A stretch of DNA of 64,000 nt. It comes from Natrononativus amylolyticus (GTDB lineage Archaea; Halobacteriota; Halobacteria; Halobacteriales; Natrialbaceae). Made by a program: the position numbers and the translations under genes. The stretch spans positions 1,054,001-1,118,000 of the forward strand of contig NZ_CP101458.1 of assembly GCF_024362525.1 (NCBI RefSeq), given 5' to 3'. The notes below the pieces were generated by a model. That model did no database searches. It was given only the letters and a program-made list of their open reading frames with translations, and was not told the DNA's origin. Below, piece after piece: positions 41,973 to 50,009 of this stretch (positions are counted from its first letter, which is position 1; the number at the start of each line of letters is the position of its first letter).

Positions 41973-42674
41973 ATGCGGTTTGTCATCATTGGTGCCGGAC
42001 GGGTCGGTCTGCGCACGGCGCGCGTCTTGCGCGAAGAGGGCCACGAGGTGACGCTCATCGAGCGCGACGAGGCGAAGGTCCGTCGCGCCCGCAACCAGGA
42101 GTTCACCGTCGTCCACGGCGACGGCTCGCGCGAAGAGCTTCTCAGAGAGGCGGGAGTCGAGGAGGCCGACGCCGTCGGCGCGCTCACGGGCGATCTGAAC
42201 GCCAACTTCGCGGCGTGTATGATCGCCAAACACCACGCCTGCCGGACGATCATGCGGATCGACGAGGACTACCGCGAGGAGATCTACCGCAAGTACGCCG
42301 ACGAGGTCGACGAGGTGATCTACCCCGAACGGCTCGGTGCGATGGGCGCGAAAAACGCCCTGCTGGGCGGCACGATCCGGGCGATCGCCGACATCGCACA
42401 GCACCTCCAGGTCGTCGAGCTCACGATCACCGACGACGCCCCCGTCCGGGGGTACACGATCAGCGAACTCCAGTTGCCGGCCGACGCCACGATGCTTGCG
42501 TTCGGCAAGCGCGGCGAGCCGCTCGAGATCCCCACCCCCGACGAGTCCCTCGAGACCGGCGACCGGCTGGTGGTGCTCGCGGACTTCGCGGTGTTGAGCG
42601 ACGTCCGGCAGATCCTCGTCGGTAACTCGGCGACGAACGCGATCGCGAACGCGGAACGCGGAGGTGTCAACTGA
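41973..42674 (+). CDS. TrkA-type potassium channel regulatory protein
   Basis: A 233-residue cytosolic RCK protein: N-terminal nucleotide-binding RCK-N domain (MRFVIIGAGRVGLRTARVLR, LIERDEAKVRR, VVHGDGSREELLREAGVEEADA) and a C-terminal TrkA_C domain (TISELQLPADATMLAFGKR, LETGDRLVVLADF). It gates a Trk/Ktr K+ channel in response to nucleotides, important for salt balance. The channel gene itself is not in this window. Its stop overlaps the start of the RAM-domain gene at 42674. Confidence 0.93.
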   Translation: MRFVIIGAGRVGLRTARVLREEGHEVTLIERDEAKVRRARNQEFTVVHGDGSREELLREAGVEEADAVGALTGDLNANFAACMIAKHHACRTIMRIDEDYREEIYRKYADEVDEVIYPERLGAMGAKNALLGGTIRAIADIAQHLQVVELTITDDAPVRGYTISELQLPADATMLAFGKRGEPLEIPTPDESLETGDRLVVLADFAVLSDVRQILVGNSATNAIANAERGGVN

Positions 42675-42904
42675 TGGTCACGGCATTCGTTATGGTCAAG
42701 GCGAACACGGGCGAGGCGGACAGACTGAGAGACAGCATCGAGGGGATCGACGGCGTGGAGGCGGCCCACATCGTCGCCGGCGACGTCGACATCATCGCGA
42801 AGGCGCGCGTCGACACGCCCGGCGAGGTAAAGGAGATCGCGGCGAGCCAGATCCAGGGTATCCGCGGCGTCGAGGACACGCAGACGTACATCGCGATGGA
42901 CTAA
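42674..42904 (+). CDS. Stand-alone Lrp/AsnC ligand-binding (RAM) protein
   Basis: A 76-residue RAM-only protein, translationally coupled to trkA (TGATG overlap). VTAFVMVKANTGEADRLRDSIEG, AAHIVAGDVDIIAKARVDTPGEV and GVEDTQTYIAMD match the protein at 41639 along the whole length, including the identical TYIAMD end. It may sense an amino acid and tune TrkA or a regulator; this is inference from coupling. Confidence 0.9.
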   Translation: MVTAFVMVKANTGEADRLRDSIEGIDGVEAAHIVAGDVDIIAKARVDTPGEVKEIAASQIQGIRGVEDTQTYIAMD

Positions 42905-42912
42905 GGAACGAC

Positions 42913-42957
42913 CTTTTACGCTGCGGGCGCGGCAAAGCCGCGCCCGCAGCGTAAAAG
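42913..42957. terminator. Perfect 21-bp hairpin after the trkA operon
   Basis: The arm CTTTTACGCTGCGGG... (42913-42933) pairs exactly with 42937-42957 around a three-base AAA loop. It starts nine bases after the stop of the RAM gene. It could terminate or stabilise the transcript; archaeal termination normally relies on T-runs, so a terminator role is unproven. Confidence 0.6.
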
Positions 42958-42975
42958 CTCTCCTCTCTTCCCGCC

Positions 42976-43100
42976 AGCCGCGCGACGCGCGGCTTCCGGG
43001 TCGATCGTCGGCCCGCTCGCCTCTCCGAGGCTCGCGGTGAGTGCAGGAAACGGCCTGCCCTTCCCCGAGTTACGCGGCTCTCGCAATGCTCGAGCCGCGT
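42976..43100. other. Non-coding stretch with two further hairpins
   Basis: AGCCGCGC-GAC-GCGCGGCT (42976-42994) and ACGCGGCTC-N11-GAGCCGCGT (43072-43100) are additional perfect stems in the ~265-base spacer before the dehydrogenase gene. No coding frame is convincing here. Confidence 0.55.
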
Positions 43101-43170
43101 GCCCGGCCGTGTGACGGTTACTACAGAATGAGCAGAATCGCTCGGTTGCGAGAATTGACTCGAGACCCGC

Positions 43171-44217
43171 TCAGTGCTCGAGTTCCTGGACGTCGTGTTC
43201 TTCGGTGAACGACTCGAGCCACGCCTTCTGTTCCTCGAGTCGGGGGGTCCGCTCGGCGTAGACGTGATCGAAGATTTCGTCGCGTTCGGGGGCTGGCGCC
43301 TCCTCGGCGGTGTCGACCGCCTCCGCGAGTTCGTCGTCGGCCTCCGCCTCGATCGTCTCGGCGAGTTCGTCGTCGAGGAGGCCCTGCTCGCGGAGGTACG
43401 TTTCGTAGCGCTCGAGCGGATCGGCGGTGCGCCACTCCGGGAGGTCGTCGCGCTCCTCGCGGTAGCGGGAGGGGTCGTCGCTCGTCGTGTGGGCGCCCTG
43501 ACGGTAGGTCAGGCTCTCGACGAGGACCGGTTCGCCCTCGCGGGCGGACTCGAGCGCCTCGGAGACCGTTTCGCGGACAGCGAGTGGGTCGTTGCCGTCG
43601 ACCTGCGTGCCCGAGAAACCGTAGGCCTCGGCCTTCTGGGCGATGGTGTCGCTCGCGGTCTGTTTCTCCCGTGGCAGCGAGATGGCCCAGTCGTTGTTCT
43701 CACAGAAGAAGACGACCGGCGCCTCGAAGACGCCGGCGAAGTTGAGCCCCTCGTGGAAGTCGCCCTCGCTGGTCGCGCCGTCGCCGAAGTAACAGCAGAC
43801 CGCGGCGTCGTCGTCCGCGTAGTTCGCGGCCATCCCGATCCCCGCGGCGTGGGGGATCTGGGTCGCGATCGGCACCGCCTGCGGGAAGACGTTCAGGTCG
43901 TGGCCGGAGGTGTACTCCGCGTAGCCCCGGCGGAACAGCAGGATGTCGCTCATCGGCACCCCGAAGGCGATCTGCATCGCGTTCGAGCGGTAGGTCGGCA
44001 CGAGCCAGTCGTCGCCGGCCAGCGCGTGGGCAGCGCCCACCTGCGAGGCCTCCTGACCCTTGTACGGCGGGTAGCCGCTCATCCAGCCCCGGCGCTGTAA
44101 TGCGAGCGCGCGCTCGTCGAATCGGCGCGTCCGGACCACGTCGCGATAGAGCGCGATCGCCTCCTCGTCGCCGTACGGCGTCTCGTCGAGGTCGCGCTCC
44201 CCGATAACTCGGTTCAT
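43171..44217 (-). CDS. 2-oxoacid dehydrogenase E1 component, alpha subunit
   Basis: A 348-residue TPP enzyme subunit, from the ATG before NRVIGERDLDETPYG. The TPP motif is GDGATSEGDFHEGLNFAGVF through VVFFCENNDWAIS; RGWMSGYPPYKGQEASQVG and YRQGAHTTSDDPSRYRE are also conserved. It belongs to the pyruvate/branched-chain E1-alpha family. No E1-beta, E2 or E3 gene is adjacent, which is odd for this complex: a partner must be encoded elsewhere, or this is an orphan paralogue. Confidence 0.92.
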   Translation of the reverse strand: MNRVIGERDLDETPYGDEEAIALYRDVVRTRRFDERALALQRRGWMSGYPPYKGQEASQVGAAHALAGDDWLVPTYRSNAMQIAFGVPMSDILLFRRGYAEYTSGHDLNVFPQAVPIATQIPHAAGIGMAANYADDDAAVCCYFGDGATSEGDFHEGLNFAGVFEAPVVFFCENNDWAISLPREKQTASDTIAQKAEAYGFSGTQVDGNDPLAVRETVSEALESAREGEPVLVESLTYRQGAHTTSDDPSRYREERDDLPEWRTADPLERYETYLREQGLLDDELAETIEAEADDELAEAVDTAEEAPAPERDEIFDHVYAERTPRLEEQKAWLESFTEEHDVQELEH

Positions 44218-44289
44218 GCCCGGTGTCTCTCGCGCGGGTATCAAAGCGGTTCCGATACCGAAAAGAGCGTGCACCCGCTAGCGACGATT

Positions 44290-44613
44290 ATGGTGTCGCT
44301 CGTCTCGGTGATCGGCCTTCTCGTGATCCTCCTGATCAACACGCTGTTCGCGGCCGTCGCCACCCGGTTTCTGCGCATTCGACTCGAGACGCATTGGGGG
44401 ACGCTGCTGTACGTGCTCGTCCTGATTCCGATGGTGTTGTTCGTCTTCACGCTGGTGTTGAGCGGCCCGCTCGGTCTCGGCGCGGACCTGGGGTCGACCG
44501 AGATGGTGTTCACCGTCGTCATCGGCATCCCGCTCGCGCTGGGGTACACCATCGACGTGTTCTGGATGCCACACCCCGACGACGTCGAACTGCCGGAGAC
44601 GACGGAGAACTGA
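44290..44613 (+). CDS. Three-helix membrane protein, unknown function
   Basis: A 107-residue protein with three hydrophobic segments (LVSVIGLLVILLINTLFAAV, LLYVLVLIPMVLFVFTLVLS, MVFTVVIGIPLALGYTIDVFW) and a short acidic cytosolic tail. A GTG at 44269 would add seven residues. Its stop lies one base before the stop of thymidylate kinase on the other strand. No family name is recognised. Confidence 0.75.
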   Translation: MVSLVSVIGLLVILLINTLFAAVATRFLRIRLETHWGTLLYVLVLIPMVLFVFTLVLSGPLGLGADLGSTEMVFTVVIGIPLALGYTIDVFWMPHPDDVELPETTEN

Positions 44614-45210
44614 TCACTCCTCGAGGACGTTCGCGAGCACCGATTCGACCCGTTCCAGGACGTCCTCCGGCGGGCGGGTCGCGTCGACGCGGACGAACCG
44701 ATCGGGCTCACCCCGGATCAGCCGCTCGTAATTGGCCTGGACCGCAGAGAGGTACGCCTCGTGTTCGAACTTGTTGGTCTGGCCCGCGCGGGCGGCCGCG
44801 GTCTCGGGGTCGACGTCGAGGTAGATCGTGAGATCCGGATCGGTCGAGAACGCGCGGTGGACGCCGACGACGTACTCCATCGGACGGACGATCCTCCCCT
44901 CGAGGCTCGCCCCCTGGTAGGCGTACCGGGAGTCGGAGTACCGATCCGAGATCACGAGGTCGCCGCGCTCGAGGGCTGGTTCGATCAGCCGCGAGAGGTG
45001 GTCGGCGTGGTCTGCGGTGTACAGAAACAGCTCGGCGAGCGGGTCGGCGTCGTCGTCGGCGATCGAGCGGTAGACGGCCTCGCCGTACCAGGAGCCGGTC
45101 TCGCCCGAGGTCGGTTCGGAGGTGAACACCGCCTCGGGGTAGACGTCATGGAGCGCCTCCCAGACCGTCGTCTTGCCGCTGCCGTCCAGTCCCTCGAGCG
45201 TAACGAGCAT
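44614..45210 (-). CDS. tmk: Thymidylate kinase
   Basis: A 198-residue dTMP kinase that makes dTDP. Walker A is GLDGSGKTT near the N-terminus; the DRY-type [13 protein letters not shown] region and the lid [14 protein letters not shown] are present. Its length is normal. It ends convergent with the small membrane protein and is divergent from the NDUFA9-like gene. Confidence 0.95.
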   Translation of the reverse strand: MLVTLEGLDGSGKTTVWEALHDVYPEAVFTSEPTSGETGSWYGEAVYRSIADDDADPLAELFLYTADHADHLSRLIEPALERGDLVISDRYSDSRYAYQGASLEGRIVRPMEYVVGVHRAFSTDPDLTIYLDVDPETAAARAGQTNKFEHEAYLSAVQANYERLIRGEPDRFVRVDATRPPEDVLERVESVLANVLEE

Positions 45211-45324
45211 ACCCGTCAGTCTCGCCGGTAGCTACTAGAATCTGTCGAGAGCAGCGATCGTTCCCGCTGAACCATTACAGTGTAGCCTTCTAGTTATTTA
45301 CCGCTCGAGACACAGTACTCGAGT

Positions 45325-46245
45325 ATGCGAATCCTCGTCGCAGGCGGCAGCGGCTTCATCGGCACGAACCTGACCGCGGAACTGGTCGACCGCGGTCACG
45401 AGGTAACCGTGCTCTCGCGCAGCCCCGAGAGCGACGACCTCCCGGACGGGGTGTCGACGGCGATGGGCGACGCCACCGCCTACGACTCCATCGCCGACTC
45501 CGTGGCCGGACACGACGTCGTCGTCAACCTCGTTTCGCTCTCGCCGCTGTTTCAGCCCTCGGGTGACAGGAGCCACGAGGACGTCCACCTCGGGGGAACC
45601 GAGAACCTCGTCAGAGCCGCCGAGGAAGGAGACGTCCCGCGGTTCGTCCAGATGAGCGGCCTCGGCGTCGATCCGAACGGGCCGACCGAGTTCCTCCGGG
45701 CGAAGGGGAAAGCCGAGGAGGTCGTCCGGGAGTCGGACCGCGCGTGGACGATCTTCCGGCCCTCGGTCGTCTTCGGCGACGGCGCCGAGTTCATCGAGTT
45801 CACGAAACTGGTGACGACGCCGTACGTCACGGGGCTCCCCGCCGGGGGGGAGACGCGGTTTCAGCCGATCTGGGTCGGCGATCTGGTTCCGATGCTGGCC
45901 GACGCGCTCGAGGACGACGAACACGTCGGGGAGACCTACGAACTCGGCGGCCCCGACGTGCTGTCGCTCGCGGACGTGACGGAACTCGCGTACGAAGCCG
46001 AGGGGAAGTCGGTCGCAATCGTCCCGGTGCCGATGCCGCTGGCGAAACTCGGGCTCACCGTCGCCGGGCCGATCCCGTTCGTCCCGTTCGGTCCGGATCA
46101 GGCGCGCTCGCTGAAGGTGGACAACGTCGTCAGCCGGAACGACATCGCCGCGTTCGGCCGGTCAGAGAGCGATCTGAAGACCCTCCGGGAGTACCTCGGC
46201 CTCGAGACGCGGGCGACCAGCGACCCCCCGCGCGAGACCGCGTAG
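45325..46245 (+). CDS. NAD(P)-binding protein, NDUFA9-like SDR family
   Basis: A 306-residue extended short-chain-dehydrogenase-like protein. The Rossmann motif GGSGFIGTNLTAEL is at the start; NLVSLSPLFQPSG and FRPSVVFGDGAEF follow, as in complex I NDUFA9-type proteins. The catalytic YxxxK is not evident, consistent with a binding rather than catalytic role. It may aid the respiratory chain or quinone metabolism; the assignment to complex I is by similarity only. Confidence 0.85.
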   Translation: MRILVAGGSGFIGTNLTAELVDRGHEVTVLSRSPESDDLPDGVSTAMGDATAYDSIADSVAGHDVVVNLVSLSPLFQPSGDRSHEDVHLGGTENLVRAAEEGDVPRFVQMSGLGVDPNGPTEFLRAKGKAEEVVRESDRAWTIFRPSVVFGDGAEFIEFTKLVTTPYVTGLPAGGETRFQPIWVGDLVPMLADALEDDEHVGETYELGGPDVLSLADVTELAYEAEGKSVAIVPVPMPLAKLGLTVAGPIPFVPFGPDQARSLKVDNVVSRNDIAAFGRSESDLKTLREYLGLETRATSDPPRETA

Positions 46246-46440
46246 CGCCGCGCCGATCGGGAGTCGCGTATGGGGGTGGGGTTTAATGGCTGGACTGGAG
46301 GACCCAAACACTTACTATAAAGAATTGAACTCGAGACAGTCAAATATACAATATGTTCAGAGAGTCCGTCGACGAACTCGGCGCAGTCTCCCGGTTTCCG
46401 ATGGTGCCCACATATGCCACATATTCACACAATCAAAAGA

Positions 46441-46455
46441 TTTATACTGTTTATC
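46441..46455 (+). promoter_or_regulatory. TATA-like boxes of the cetZ gene
   Basis: TTTATACT (46441-46448) and TTTATC (46450-46455) lie in an unusually AT-rich stretch (about 46300-46460) before ATG 46493. A start near 46470 would leave a leader of about 20 bases. Confidence 0.5.
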
Positions 46456-46492
46456 GCACTGGTGTCAACGCAACGGAGCCCCCAAACTAACT

Positions 46493-47680
46493 ATGAAGCT
46501 GGCGATGATCGGATTCGGACAGGCCGGTGGGAAAATCGTCGATCGATTCCTCGAGTACGACGATCGAACGGACGGCGGGATCGTCCGCGCGGCGATCGCC
46601 GTCAACACCGCGAAGGCGGATCTCATCGGTCTCGAGAACATTCCACAGGAGAATCGCGTGCTCATCGGCCAGGCCCGGGTAAAGGGCCACGGCGTGGGCG
46701 CAGACAACGAACTCGGCGCGGAAGTCGCCGAGGAAGACATCGACGAGGTGCAGAACGCGGTCGACGCGATCCCGACCCACGAGGTCGACGCGTTCCTCGT
46801 CTGTGCGGGCATGGGCGGCGGCACCGGCAGCGGTGGCGCACCCGTCCTCGCGAAACACCTCAAACGGATCTATACCATCCCCGTCTACGGGCTGGGCGTC
46901 CTGCCCGGCACGGACGAGGGCGGTATCTACACCCTCAACGCGGCACGGTCGTTCCAGACGTTCGTCCGCGAGGTGGACAACCTGCTGGTCTTCGACAACG
47001 ACTCCTGGCGACAGACCGGCGAGTCCGTCGAGGGCGGCTACGACCAGATCAACGAGGAGATCGTCCGCCGCTTCGGCATCCTCTTCGGCGCCGGCGAGGT
47101 CGGCGAGGGACAGGACGTCGCCGAGAGCGTCGTCGACTCCTCGGAGATCATCAACACGCTCTCCGGCGGCGGCGTCTCGACGGTCGGCTACGCGAGCGAG
47201 GACGTCGAACTCACCGGCGGCGGCGGTGGGCTGCTGGCGCGCTTTACCGGCGGCACCGGAAACGGCCCGGAGGACGGCCTCGACGCCGCGAACACGACCA
47301 ACCGCATCACGAGTCTCGTCCGCAAGGCCGCGCTCGGCCGGCTCACGCTCCCCTGTGAGATCGACGGCACCGAGCGGGCGCTGCTCGTCCTCGCGGGCCC
47401 CAACGAGTACCTGAACCGGAAAGGTATCGAGCGCGGGCGCAAGTGGCTCGAGGAGGAGACCGGCTCGATGGAGGTCCGGGGCGGCGACTACCCGCTCGAC
47501 GATCCGGAAGTCTCCGCGGCCATCCTGCTGTCGGGCGTGACGAACGTCCCGCGGATCAAGCGCCTCCAGCAGGTCGCGATCGAGGCACAGGAGAACATGG
47601 AGGACATCCAGGCCGAGAGCCAGCAGAACCTCGAGACGCTCGTCGAGGACGAAGAGGACGAACTCGAGCCGCTGTTCTAG
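46493..47680 (+). CDS. cetZ: CetZ-type tubulin-like protein
   Basis: A 395-residue GTPase of the archaeal tubulin/FtsZ superfamily. It has MIGFGQAGGKIVDRFLEYD at the N-terminus, GIVRAAIAVNTAKADL, and the tubulin signature AGMGGGTGSGGAPV, followed by GGYDQINEEIVRRFG. CetZ proteins control cell shape and motility in haloarchaea rather than division. The acidic C-terminal tail ends DEEDELEPLF. The start at 46493 is chosen because the first residues match the CetZ N-terminus exactly. It precedes cofC by about 100 bases. Confidence 0.9.
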   Translation: MKLAMIGFGQAGGKIVDRFLEYDDRTDGGIVRAAIAVNTAKADLIGLENIPQENRVLIGQARVKGHGVGADNELGAEVAEEDIDEVQNAVDAIPTHEVDAFLVCAGMGGGTGSGGAPVLAKHLKRIYTIPVYGLGVLPGTDEGGIYTLNAARSFQTFVREVDNLLVFDNDSWRQTGESVEGGYDQINEEIVRRFGILFGAGEVGEGQDVAESVVDSSEIINTLSGGGVSTVGYASEDVELTGGGGGLLARFTGGTGNGPEDGLDAANTTNRITSLVRKAALGRLTLPCEIDGTERALLVLAGPNEYLNRKGIERGRKWLEEETGSMEVRGGDYPLDDPEVSAAILLSGVTNVPRIKRLQQVAIEAQENMEDIQAESQQNLETLVEDEEDELEPLF

Positions 47681-47785
47681 CTCTCGCGCTGTCGCTGCTC
47701 GTTTCACACACCGGAGAGCGACCGCCTCGAGCCCCGTTCGGCGATGGCGACGCCCTTTTGCCGACGTACCGGCAACCACCGGACG

Positions 47786-48430
47786 ATGCAGGTCGTCGTC
47801 CCGTTCGCCGTCGACGCACCGAAGACGCGACTCGCGCCGGTGCTCTCGCCGGCCGAACGCGAGCGGTTCGCCCGAGCGATGCTCGAGGACGTGCTGACGG
47901 CGATCGACGACACCCGCGGAGAGCCGACGGTGCTTTCGACTGCGCCGGTCGATCTCGAGGCCGACGTCCGCGTCGACGAGCGACCGCTGAGCGAGGCCGT
48001 CAACGGTGTCCTCGAGGCCGCGACGGGCCCCGTCGCGGTCGTGATGGCGGACCTCGCGCTGGCGACGAGCGACGCGCTCGAGGCGCTGTTCGCCGCCGAC
48101 GGCGAGGTCGTCGTCGCACCCGGTCGCGGCGGCGGAACGAACGCCCTCGTCGTCCGCCACCCCGAGTTCCGGGTGGACTACCACGGCGCGTCGTACCTCG
48201 ACCACCGGGCGGTCGCCGACGGGATCGGGGCGCGCCTCGAGACGGTCGACTCCTTCCGGCTCGCGACCGACGTCGACGAACCGGCGGATCTCGTCGAGGT
48301 GGTGCTCCACGGCGGAAGTCGCTCGCGGGCGTTCCTCGAGGAGGCGGGATTTCGCCTCGAGACGACCGGCGGTCGCGTCGGCGTCTCCCGGACGGAAACC
48401 GCGCGCGTCGACGACCCCGGGCCGAAGTGA
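47786..48430 (+). CDS. cofC: 2-phospho-L-lactate guanylyltransferase
   Basis: A 214-residue nucleotidyltransferase that activates 2-phospholactate with GTP in coenzyme F420 synthesis. It starts [20 protein letters not shown], with the [18 protein letters not shown] helix and the [11 protein letters not shown] and [13 protein letters not shown] motifs. The upstream ATG region at 47744 gives an unrelated leader. The next gene, cofG, starts 34 bases downstream, so the two probably form an operon. Confidence 0.93.
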   Translation: MQVVVPFAVDAPKTRLAPVLSPAERERFARAMLEDVLTAIDDTRGEPTVLSTAPVDLEADVRVDERPLSEAVNGVLEAATGPVAVVMADLALATSDALEALFAADGEVVVAPGRGGGTNALVVRHPEFRVDYHGASYLDHRAVADGIGARLETVDSFRLATDVDEPADLVEVVLHGGSRSRAFLEEAGFRLETTGGRVGVSRTETARVDDPGPK

Positions 48431-48463
48431 GAGCGCTTATACTCGCGGGGCGGCCACACCGAC

Positions 48464-49621
48464 GTGATGATCCCCGGCGCGGCCGAGTACGGCGTCGACG
48501 TCCCGATCGATCCCGACGAGCGCGAGCGGCTGCTCTCGGTGACGCCGGAGGACGTCTCCCCCGCGCCGGCGCTCAGCTTCGCTCGCAACGTCTTCGTTCC
48601 GCTGACGACCGCCTGCCGGTACACCTGCACCTACTGTACGTACTTCGACCCGCCCGGCGAGGCGTCGCTGCTCTCCCTCGAGGAGGTTCGCGAGATCTGT
48701 CGAACCGGCGCCGAAGCCGGCTGTACGGAGGCCCTCTTTACGTTCGGCGACGACCCGGACGACCGCTACACCGAAATCTACGAGCAGCTTTCGGAGTGGG
48801 GCCACGACTCGATCCACACCTATCTCCGGGCGGCCTGCGAGGTCGCCATAGAGGAGGGGCTGCTCCCCCACGCGAATCCCGGCGACCAGACCCGCGAGCA
48901 GATGGCAGAAGTGGCCGACCTGAACGCCAGCATGGGCGTGATGCTCGAGTCCACGGCGGCAGTCGACGCCCACGCCGGCCCTCGGCGCAAGGAGCCGGGC
49001 CAGCGCCTGCGAACCATCGAAACCGCGGGCGAACTGGACGTCGCGTTCACGACCGGCATCCTCGTCGGAATCGGCGAGAGCTGGGCCGACCGGGCGGAGA
49101 GCCTGCTCGCGATCCGCGAGCTGCACGAACGCTACGACCACATCCAGGAGGTGATCGTCCAGCCGGTCGTCGACAACGAGCGGTGGTCCGGCGGCACCCC
49201 GAGCCTCGAGACGATGCGGCGGGTGACGGCGATGGCCCGCGTCGCCCTCCCCGAAGAGGTCTCGGTGCAAGTGCCGCCGAACCTCGCGCCCGCCCGACAG
49301 CTGGTCGACTGCGGCATCGACGATCTGGGCGGCGTCTCCCCGGTGACGGACGACCACATCAACCCCGACTACGCCTGGCCGGCGCTGCGCGAACTCGAGG
49401 CGATCGCCGAGGAAGCCGGCGTCCCGCTCTGCGAGCGCCTGCCCGTCTACGAGCGGTTCCTCCCGGCCGACCTGCGCCCGGACGGGTTCGACGGCGTTCC
49501 CGCGGAGGGCGCGGCCGGCGGCGACCGCGAGTGGATCTCCCCGCGCGTTCGGGCGGCGCTCGAGGCCGACGACGGGAGCGGGCGGCGCTACCGGGCGGTT
49601 CTCGCCGGGCGACACGGCTGA
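48464..49621 (+). CDS. cofG: FO synthase subunit CofG
   Basis: A 385-residue radical SAM enzyme. The cluster motif is CRYTCTYC (Cys51, Cys55, Cys58), with the neighbouring FDPPGEASLLSLEEV and later VDNERWSGGTPS. With CofH (51774, opposite strand) it builds the deazaflavin chromophore FO from a tyrosine-derived intermediate and a ribitylamino-uracil. Length is normal. It is 34 bases from cofC. Confidence 0.95.
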   Translation: MMIPGAAEYGVDVPIDPDERERLLSVTPEDVSPAPALSFARNVFVPLTTACRYTCTYCTYFDPPGEASLLSLEEVREICRTGAEAGCTEALFTFGDDPDDRYTEIYEQLSEWGHDSIHTYLRAACEVAIEEGLLPHANPGDQTREQMAEVADLNASMGVMLESTAAVDAHAGPRRKEPGQRLRTIETAGELDVAFTTGILVGIGESWADRAESLLAIRELHERYDHIQEVIVQPVVDNERWSGGTPSLETMRRVTAMARVALPEEVSVQVPPNLAPARQLVDCGIDDLGGVSPVTDDHINPDYAWPALRELEAIAEEAGVPLCERLPVYERFLPADLRPDGFDGVPAEGAAGGDREWISPRVRAALEADDGSGRRYRAVLAGRHG

Positions 49622-49694
49622 TCCCGGCGTCTCCCGCAAGTCCCCTACGCTGGTAGGCACTCTGGAGATGTGCCGGCGCGGCTAGCGACCCCAC

Positions 49695-50003
49695 ATGGAC
49701 GGAGCGAACTGGGAGCGGATCTTCGGCGCGCTCGCGAGCGAACACCGGCGACGGCTCCTGCTCTCGCTGCTGGAACGGGACCCACAGGACGACCGCGTTA
49801 CTTCCGGTGTCGGTCCGTCAGCGCGCGAGCACCACGAACGAACGCGACTGGCGCTCGCACACGCTCACCTGCCGGCGCTCGAGGACGCGGGCTACGTCAC
49901 CTGGCACCGCGAGCACGGGGAGATCACCGCGGGGCCGAACTTCGCGGAGATCCAGCCGACCCTCGAGACGCTCGTGGAGACCCAGAAATCGTACTCGGAC
50001 TGA
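49695..50003 (+). CDS. Small winged-helix protein (single DUF7344-like domain)
   Basis: A 102-residue protein: WERIFGALASEHRRRLLLSLLERD, then HHERTRLALAHAHLPALEDAGYVTWHREHGEITAGPN. The HAHLPALEDAGYV stretch matches the two domains of the protein at 26339. It is a probable DNA-binding regulator of unknown target. It lies between the cofG operon and the M48 protease gene, with convergent stops 7 bases apart. Confidence 0.8.
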   Translation: MDGANWERIFGALASEHRRRLLLSLLERDPQDDRVTSGVGPSAREHHERTRLALAHAHLPALEDAGYVTWHREHGEITAGPNFAEIQPTLETLVETQKSYSD

Positions 50004-50009
50004 GAACGT

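Noticed and set aside
42913-42957. Intrinsic terminator in the bacterial sense
   Set aside because: The stem is perfect but no T-run follows on the plus strand; archaeal terminators are T-rich. I list it only as a candidate hairpin.
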